This document shows positions 23,955 through 28,597 of a DNA stretch of 28,597 bases, one piece after another. Each line of letters opens with the position of its first letter. The first letter of the stretch is position 1. A program made the position numbers and the translations under genes. The notes under the pieces were generated by a model that searched no databases, was not told where the DNA came from, and saw only the letters and a program-made list of their open reading frames with translations. Source of the stretch: an uncultured Lachnospiraceae bacterium (GTDB taxonomy: Bacteria > Bacillota > Clostridia > Lachnospirales > Lachnospiraceae); the NCBI GenBank assembly GCA_947382415.1, contig CANCYO010000035.1, forward strand, positions 1-28,597. The letters are read 5' to 3'.

Positions 23955-24164
23955 TCAATTATCCTTTCTTTCAAACAAAACGGTCTGTTCCTTCATTGAA
24001 ATTTTTGTAACCTGATAGCCGTATTCCAACAATTCCTTTTTATAGGTCAAAAAAGAATGGTCCATGGGCACACCCGCTATCTTCTCGATCTCTGCAAAGG
24101 TCAGTTTGAAACTGTCTGCGCCGTTTTCTTTTATCCAATTCCATAATTGATTGTATTTGCTCAC
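23955..24164 (-). CDS. Small conserved-looking soluble protein (69 aa)
   Basis: This 69-aa protein starts YNQLWNWIKENGADSFKLTFAEIEKIAGVPMDHSFL and ends with a Lys/Glu-rich beta segment. It reads as a compact helical domain of a type found in short hypothetical proteins of Clostridia; the Trp-rich start and the FAEIEKI helix suggest a DNA- or protein-contact fold, but I do not assign a function. Its ATG overlaps the VOC stop by 4 bp (24161-24164), so translation is coupled. It may be longer-lived as a partner of the GyrI-like protein that follows. Confidence 0.75.
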   Translation of the reverse strand: MSKYNQLWNWIKENGADSFKLTFAEIEKIAGVPMDHSFLTYKKELLEYGYQVTKISMKEQTVLFERKDN

Positions 24165-24523
24165 ATTGGCGTCCCCACTTCTATCAAATTTCCGTCCGGA
24201 TCATAAAATCGAATCACCTGCTGCCCCCAGCTATGTGTCATCAACCGATTTACATATTCCACAGGTTCTGAGTAATTTTCTAATTTTTCCGCAAAAGCCA
24301 TTATATCTTTTTCTTCAAAATAGAGCTCGCTCATGTTATTGCGTGGAATACAATCCCTTCCCAGAAACTGCTCCCAATACTTAATATCCTGAAGAACAAG
24401 ACCTTCCGTCATGATCACAATTCCATCATTGTCGCAGATCACTTCTAATCCGAAGAGATTTTTGTAGAATGCAATGGACTTTTTCATATCCTTTACAACG
24501 ATCAGTACGTTTTTTAATTTCAT
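24161..24523 (-). CDS. VOC-superfamily (glyoxalase/bleomycin resistance-like) protein
   Basis: This 120-aa protein has two beta-alpha-beta-beta-beta repeats typical of the vicinal oxygen chelate fold, with KNVLIVVKDMKKSIAFYKNLFGLEV at the N-terminus and VIRFYDPDGNLIEVG at the C-terminus. The Glu of LIEVG is the usual metal ligand; the expected His near the N-terminus is not obvious (a Leu-Lys-Asn start instead), so metal use is uncertain. Substrate could be a small toxic molecule or antibiotic. Its ATG overlaps the stop of the UPF0158 remnant (ATGA), which shows that the VOC gene was once coupled to an intact UPF0158 gene. Confidence 0.9.
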   Translation of the reverse strand: MKLKNVLIVVKDMKKSIAFYKNLFGLEVICDNDGIVIMTEGLVLQDIKYWEQFLGRDCIPRNNMSELYFEEKDIMAFAEKLENYSEPVEYVNRLMTHSWGQQVIRFYDPDGNLIEVGTPM

Positions 24524-24702
24524 TGGATTACCTTCTTATCATCTACATAGTCAAAGCCGTGGGCACTACACCATTCTATTGCGATTTCCTTATAATACTT
24601 GTCCTGATAAATGTACCATTCCTGTTCTATTCCATAATGGATAATACTATCTTTGAATCTCCTAAACGCCCCTCTTCCCCGAATAGCATTCTCCAGAGAA
24701 TT
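24520..24702 (-). pseudogene. UPF0158 family remnant, C-terminal 60 codons only
   Basis: This 60-codon fragment reads LENAIRGRGAFRRFKD near its start and KEIAIEWCSAHG near its end, the C-terminal signature of UPF0158 proteins. The normal protein is roughly 140-160 aa, so more than half is missing. No start codon or ribosome binding site serves it. It is directly preceded in the same frame by the TAG stop (24703-24705) of the DUF262 gene, and its own TGA overlaps the VOC start. I read it as the scar of an insertion or deletion that replaced the 5' part of a UPF0158 gene with the DUF262 region. Suppression of the TAG would append it to the DUF262 protein, but that is speculative. Confidence 0.8.
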
Positions 24703-26496
24703 CTATATCCAGCCCTTTTTCTTAAATTCTTCAATCTGAGCCAGTTGCTCATCGGAGGGTTTATCCTCTGTTGCATCCGATACAGGGATATTCAGGTATG
24801 CATCATTCCATTTCTTCAAAATATTCATAATGTTGTCTGAAATCCTGATATCTCTCTTTGTGATGGATTCCAAATCCCATTCAGTCACACCTGAAGTTCC
24901 CATAGCCTTGGTTATGGCAATTTTGGATTTAACGTATTCCGTTTTCTTTTTACCGAAATATCCATTTCCGGCTACTATATTTAATTTTTTCTCAAACGGA
25001 AGCTTATTTCCAATATGCTCAATCTTTTCTTTGATAGTTGCATCGGGTACATCCGGAAAATAGTTTGCCTGCCATTTTTGAGGAAAGATATGCTCAATTT
25101 CCCACTTACCTGGAAGAAGATCATCCTGCTCCTCATAGGCAAGCGTCTTTAGCAGCATACGCACAACATTTCTGTTGGGATTCTGAATGCTCGCTTCCAG
25201 ACGACTCATATCAATTTCTTTAAAATCAAATGCAGGTGCATCAGATGCTACAATGGCAGAATTGAGCTTCAGGATATCCGGTTTGACCGCGTTGATTGTA
25301 GGAATCAGAAGATACTTGGACATCAGCTCTCCCAAGAGTTTATTTAAGAACAAGCCGAATTTGGTCTCAAAAGACTCTTCATTTCTGTAACACACATAAT
25401 AAATAACAACCGGATATTTCCAGAATTCATTTGGGTAGGAACTCAATGTATCAAGTGACTGCCTGATTTTTATGTTCTTAGACCACGCCTCACCTTCTAT
25501 TTCCTCACCCTTATTGACAACCTTCCATAAATTTAAAATCACAAACAAGGTATCCATGAGCTCCGGATTATACAATTTCTCAAACTTGTTTGCTGCATAA
25601 TACTTGCGGACACCGGGCGTCGTAGTTTTGGTGTCCTTCTCTAGAGCGCGAAGATAAAACATGTTGTAATAGAACAGTTGCTGGATACTTTCATCAGCAT
25701 CCATCGCCTCTTCATCAAGATCTTTCCAGCGATCAATAAACGCTTTCTTTTCATCAGGAGAGAATTGATTATACATTTTAGCTTTAAAGATATCTGCATC
25801 GGACAGAGGCAACCCCCGATCATTCAATGTCGAGAATATAGTCAGCGCCGTATCTTGCGTATCAGCCGTAATTGGAAGCAGAATCGCCTGATTTAATAAA
25901 GCATAAATAAACTGATACACCATCAGAGGATTCTCTGTGGAATGCTTATCAAACAACTCCTGAAAATAGCGATAATTCCTGGAATAATTGTCTTTGGCAC
26001 TTTCATCTGCCCTGCCTGTCTCCAAAATGATTCTAAGTGTTTCATTTCCTTCGTTGTTAACAACACGAGATGTGAGCAATATATTGTTACGGTCAACAGT
26101 ACCTGTCAGTTTATCTGTTCTCCAGATTACAGGCTCAATCTTGCCAATAAAGTTATTTGCCTGTGGTGTCCTCTCTGATTCCGGCGTTGCTTTCAGCTTG
26201 GTATATATGGCACACAGCAGCAAAAATAATGATGTAATACGCTGCTGTCCATCAATAATTTCCTGTTCACCATCTTCATTCTCATAAGAAACCACGCTGC
26301 CGAGAAAGTATGTACCATCGCGCTCAGTTCCTCCACTTGCAGCCGTAAACTCCCACAAATCTTCAAAAAGCGTCTCTACCTGCTCTTCTGTCCAGGCATA
26401 AGGCCGCTGATATTCGGGAATCACAAATGGCTTGGTTTTTCCACTTCCAAGAAGTGTTTCTACGCTTTGTTTGTTGACTTCTATCGTTGTTGGCAT
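24703..26496 (-). CDS. GmrSD-like DUF262-DUF1524 restriction protein (single chain)
   Basis: This 597-aa protein has an N-terminal DUF262 domain with the family motifs IPEYQRPYAW (26-35), DGQQRITSL (82-90) and a later STLNDRGLPLS; this is the ParB-like NTP-using part of GmrS. The C-terminal DUF1524 domain has EHIFPQ (468-473) and the following GN and NxxxxNGxFxKKK elements, a His-Asn-type nuclease as in GmrD. Such fused proteins act as type IV restriction or anti-phage enzymes against modified DNA; related chains also occur in phosphorothioate systems. No dnd/ssp or methyltransferase partner is adjacent. AGGAGG is 8 nt before the ATG. It stands at the edge of an AT-richer accessory stretch and ends exactly at the UPF0158 remnant. 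Confidence 0.93.
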   Translation of the reverse strand: MPTTIEVNKQSVETLLGSGKTKPFVIPEYQRPYAWTEEQVETLFEDLWEFTAASGGTERDGTYFLGSVVSYENEDGEQEIIDGQQRITSLFLLLCAIYTKLKATPESERTPQANNFIGKIEPVIWRTDKLTGTVDRNNILLTSRVVNNEGNETLRIILETGRADESAKDNYSRNYRYFQELFDKHSTENPLMVYQFIYALLNQAILLPITADTQDTALTIFSTLNDRGLPLSDADIFKAKMYNQFSPDEKKAFIDRWKDLDEEAMDADESIQQLFYYNMFYLRALEKDTKTTTPGVRKYYAANKFEKLYNPELMDTLFVILNLWKVVNKGEEIEGEAWSKNIKIRQSLDTLSSYPNEFWKYPVVIYYVCYRNEESFETKFGLFLNKLLGELMSKYLLIPTINAVKPDILKLNSAIVASDAPAFDFKEIDMSRLEASIQNPNRNVVRMLLKTLAYEEQDDLLPGKWEIEHIFPQKWQANYFPDVPDATIKEKIEHIGNKLPFEKKLNIVAGNGYFGKKKTEYVKSKIAITKAMGTSGVTEWDLESITKRDIRISDNIMNILKKWNDAYLNIPVSDATEDKPSDEQLAQIEEFKKKGWI

Positions 26497-26745
26497 TCTA
26501 TCCGCCTCCTTTTTAATCTCTGTAACTATGTTAATTAATCATTGAGTTTAGAAAACAAACACTTTCCACATATTCATCGTTGCACTTTTACTATCAATTT
26601 TGCTGTGTTTCCAATTCTCTTTCTATTTCCTCGGTAGAAGACATGCTACTCTGCAGCTCTTCCTGCAAAGATTACATAAGTTAAGTTCTCAAGAAAACTC
26701 CAAAACTTTGGGGACTTGGAGGTTTGTTTCCGGCCCTTTCAATCT
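26497..26745. other. Intergenic region with leader of the DUF262 gene and a possible decayed coding fragment
   Basis: This stretch holds the strong ribosome binding site of the DUF262 gene and AT-rich leader DNA. On the minus strand 26594-26668 reads as 24 open codons rich in Gln, Glu and Ser (QEELQSS, EEIERELE) ending in TGA. It has no credible ribosome binding site and may be the tail of a lost gene. I did not find a good promoter. Confidence 0.3.
26691..26721 (-). terminator. Weak rho-independent terminator for the 282-aa gene
   Basis: On the minus strand CTCCAA and TTGGAG (26716-26721 and 26698-26703) can pair as a 6-bp stem with a 12-base loop, followed by TTTTCTT. It lies 25 bp after the stop codon of the 282-aa gene. 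The stem is short. Confidence 0.45.
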
Positions 26746-27594
26746 TTATTTATTTTCTAATCCATCGGATATTCCATATAATTGTTTAATTTGTTTTATA
26801 TTATTCTTAATTAACCACTTAGTAAATTTATTCCATTCACATGGTCGTGTTATTTTTCTCTCATCTGTATATAAAGAAGCATTTATCTCATGTCGTATTG
26901 GATAACTATGACGCTTACTACTCTCCTCCAATTTTTCATATTTGAAACATTCTCTATCTAACTCTAATTTTCCGAACATATTATCTTCTACTACCCATAC
27001 CTCATACTCGCCACCATGAATGTTATTAGCACATACATTTTCCGGATGAAATAAGCATTCATCGAACATAACAATTTTTTCAACAGGTACCTCTCGAATT
27101 ATTGACATATTACTCCCATATCCATACAGCTTGCCATCATGAGCATACGACGTTATTATGTTAACCGGCAAAGTAATAGTACTATTATTATCTCTAAGTT
27201 GAGTTGTAGCAATTTCTATTTCATAACGTCTTAAAGATCGAACTAATCTTATTTTTCCATTTTTTACATAACTGCTCTTTTTTAATTCTTCTTGTACAAA
27301 CTGATATAACAATTTAATTTCTGCACATGCTGCGTCAATATCCGCTTCATTCAAAGTTCCATATTCGTGAAACATTTTCATTGTTGTACCATCTTTTATA
27401 TAATATTGCTCATATCCTGGTACTCTGTGTATATTAAAAATTCGTGCAATACAGTATTCAATAAAGCCTCTCCCATAATCACCCGTATCTGCGTTAAAAT
27501 AACCTTGACAATGCGTTAAGTAATTATTCTTACATATATATCCACCCCAAAATGCCTGTAATAATAATTCGTTTGTTAAATGAAATTCTTTCAC
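26746..27594 (-). CDS. Unknown 282-aa protein with possible ADP-ribosyltransferase-like motifs
   Basis: I do not recognise this protein with certainty. The N-terminal 110 residues look helical with many aromatics (AFWGGYIC, GRGFIEYCIARIF). The middle part has, in order, VRSLRRYE (118-125), LPVNIITSYAHD (142-153), a REVPVEKIVMF segment (167-177) and GGEYEVWV (194-201). This order resembles the R, S-T-S-like and E-x-E elements of R-S-E ADP-ribosyltransferase folds, with Arg119, Ser149 and Glu196/Glu198 as candidates. It has no signal peptide. The start is GTG, 9 nt after AGGAGG. The gene is AT-rich and lies between the GmrSD-like gene and a decayed toxin-antitoxin pair. The ADP-ribosyltransferase reading is inference from motif order only; another defence or toxin fold is possible. 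Confidence 0.7.
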   Translation of the reverse strand: MKEFHLTNELLLQAFWGGYICKNNYLTHCQGYFNADTGDYGRGFIEYCIARIFNIHRVPGYEQYYIKDGTTMKMFHEYGTLNEADIDAACAEIKLLYQFVQEELKKSSYVKNGKIRLVRSLRRYEIEIATTQLRDNNSTITLPVNIITSYAHDGKLYGYGSNMSIIREVPVEKIVMFDECLFHPENVCANNIHGGEYEVWVVEDNMFGKLELDRECFKYEKLEESSKRHSYPIRHEINASLYTDERKITRPCEWNKFTKWLIKNNIKQIKQLYGISDGLENK

Positions 27595-27642
27595 GTTGTT
27601 TGCCCTCCTTCCGTTGCTCTAATATGTAATCCTTTAGGCTAT

Positions 27643-27676
27643 TAAAGCCTTCAAGTATTTCAACCTGAAGGCTTTA
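27643..27676. terminator. Hairpin after the toxin remnant, possible terminator
   Basis: An 11-bp perfect inverted repeat (TAAAGCCTTCA at 27643-27653, TGAAGGCTTTA at 27666-27676) with a 12-base loop lies 10 bp after the stop codon of the toxin remnant. Neither strand has a clean T-tract after it, so termination may be weak. Confidence 0.45.
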
Positions 27677-27685
27677 TACCGCATT

Positions 27686-27862
27686 TTATTTCCTGAATAA
27701 TTTCAAAATCTTTTCCCTACTGTCAACCAGCATATGATAAACTCTCAGTATGTAAAATGTTTGTTCAGGTCCTCAATCAAAAAACTCAAGCGCAATATAA
27801 TCTGTCTAATCTACAATATCTTCCTCTGCTAATGGCAAAATAATTACTTTATACTCTGGCAT
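27686..27862 (-). pseudogene. Decayed ParE/RelE-type toxin gene
   Basis: The frame begins MPEYKVIILPLAEEDIVD, typical of a ParE/RelE-family toxin N-terminus, and ends with YILRVYHMLVDSREKILKLF, the family's usual C-terminal strand and helix. It contains two in-frame stops, TAG at codon 19 (27806-27808) and TGA at codon 30 (27773-27775). The middle 45-50 residues of a normal 100-110-aa toxin are missing, so it cannot make an active toxin. The reading frame is kept across the deletion. It follows the antitoxin remnant with a 14-bp overlap, as in live toxin-antitoxin operons. Confidence 0.75.
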
Positions 27863-27950
27863 TAGAGTATCTTATCTCCAGTTCATCGAAGAATTCGTTA
27901 TAGTCACGACCTTTTCCTGCCGCAATATTGCGGCAACTTTCTGATATCAT
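27849..27950 (-). pseudogene. Antitoxin gene remnant upstream of the ParE-like pseudogene
   Basis: A 33-codon open stretch reads ISESCRNIAAGKGRDYNEFFDELE, like the C-terminal toxin-binding tail of Phd/YefM- or RelB-type antitoxins (an AGKGRDYxEFF segment). Upstream the same frame continues for about 23 more codons but is broken by TGA and TAG, so the DNA-binding part is lost. It overlaps the toxin start by 14 bp. Assignment rests on position and a weak tail similarity. Confidence 0.5.
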
Positions 27951-28244
27951 TTCTCATATCTGTCTCTGATTTTCATCAACTTCTCTTCTGTAATTAAAAA
28001 GCTACTGTGCCAGTCTCATACTTATCATCTTTTTCTTTTCTCTATCTTTAACCTTAGTATACTCAAAAACTCTTATTAATACAAGAAATTAATGTCCAAA
28101 TATTTCTTTCCCTTTATCGACCTTTGACAACAATATTACGCACTTAACACATTTTATCCCTTCAGCATTAATGTCATTAGTGCTGTTTCTACATACACTC
28201 CATTATTGTACCACATTATTCGGTTATTCGACAAAGCATCAATC
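27951..28244. other. AT-rich region without an intact gene
   Basis: This stretch is strongly AT-rich, with several stops in all frames. Its left end holds the decayed upstream part of the antitoxin frame. It contains no clear ribosome binding site, hairpin or repeat that I could support. Any promoter of the old toxin-antitoxin operon would lie here on the minus strand. Confidence 0.4.
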
Positions 28245-28597
28245 TCAATCATATTTTCTTATCGGAATATTTGAATAGGCAATTTCCACGTTTTCTAATC
28301 CCTTCATACATAATAAATTCCTTATCCCAAGTTCAAACATTGAATCCATTTCTTTCACATATGGATTGATGGTTATTCTTTTTATACTTTCCGGCTTAAA
28401 TTTATAATCCACATATGGAATTAAGATATTTCCTTTTTTAAAAACACCTTTGGAATTTATTTCATCAACTAAAGTCTCAGCTATTAATATATCCTCTGGA
28501 ATTTTTAATACAGTTCTATATTCCTCTTCATTTCTAAAAGATTCATTTTTAAAAAAGCATCGCATATTATTTATTGCCTCTTTGAATGCATATAAAA
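28245..28597 (-). CDS. DUF2971-family protein, 3' part only (runs off the window)
   Basis: The visible 117 codons end at TGA 28245-28247. The segment FKNESFRNEEEYRTVLKI followed by IPYVDYKF and IKRITINPYV matches the C-terminal half of DUF2971 proteins, which often occur in phage-defence or mobile regions and have no known activity. The frame is open through the window end (AFKEAINN before the internal ATG at 28565), so the start lies outside; the ATG at 28565 is internal and lacks a ribosome binding site. A full protein is usually about 250-300 aa. Low GC agrees with the accessory character of this end. Confidence 0.75.
   Translation of the reverse strand, partial: LYAFKEAINNMRCFFKNESFRNEEEYRTVLKIPEDILIAETLVDEINSKGVFKKGNILIPYVDYKFKPESIKRITINPYVKEMDSMFELGIRNLLCMKGLENVEIAYSNIPIRKYD

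Noticed and set aside
24703..26496. DUF262 protein as part of a dnd/ssp or BREX system
   Set aside because: No dnd, ssp, pgl or brx gene is adjacent in the window. The N6 methyltransferase is over 10 kb away in a separate operon.

Overview
The window looks like chromosome of a gut- or rumen-type Clostridia, most likely Lachnospiraceae. The evidence is strong AGGAGG-type ribosome binding sites, mid-range GC in most genes, TTGACA/TATAAT-type promoters, a secreted plant-cell-wall pectate lyase, LCP/CapA envelope proteins, AzlCD, a BlaI/M56 pair and a DUF4080 radical SAM protein. This taxonomic call is by family resemblance only. No rRNA, tRNA, CRISPR array, IS element or recognisable riboswitch was seen.

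Left part (1-11.8 kb): a small membrane-anchored helical protein, a DEDDh exonuclease and a B12-binding/radical SAM protein, then a lipoprotein with a good sigma-A promoter. A four-module secreted pectate lyase faces the lipoprotein gene across a bidirectional terminator. A DUF4190-type membrane protein follows, then a minus-strand operon (76-aa conserved protein, LCP protein, CapA lipoprotein) divergent from azlC-azlD.

Middle part (11.8-20.1 kb, minus strand): one promoter near 17.48 kb appears to drive six tightly packed genes: Nudix hydrolase, a YjbR/EVE-like fusion, GNAT acetyltransferase, Bcp peroxiredoxin, YaaA and a large orphan N6-adenine DNA methyltransferase. The theme is nucleotide clean-up, peroxide defence and DNA modification. 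Upstream lies a BlaI repressor and M56 metalloprotease operon, with two 16-bp dyads at its own promoter that look like the BlaI operator.

Right part (20.2-24.5 kb, minus strand): a gene string (VOC protein, 69-aa protein, GyrI-like effector-binding protein, YkvA/DUF1232 protein) leads into an unusual 906-aa enzyme. It joins three distinct ADP-ribose hydrolase folds: a PARG-like domain, a DraG-type ADP-ribosylglycohydrolase and a macrodomain.

At about 24.70 kb the chromosomal backbone appears broken. Only the last 60 codons of a UPF0158 gene remain, directly after and in frame with the stop codon of a DUF262-DUF1524 (GmrSD-like) restriction protein. From there to the window end lies accessory, increasingly AT-rich DNA: the GmrSD-like gene, an unfamiliar 282-aa protein with possible ADP-ribosyltransferase-like motifs, a decayed ParE-type toxin-antitoxin pair, and the 3' part of a DUF2971 gene that runs off the window. 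The most interesting points are the triple ADP-ribose hydrolase, the possible ADP-ribosyltransferase in the adjacent island, and the junction at the UPF0158 remnant.
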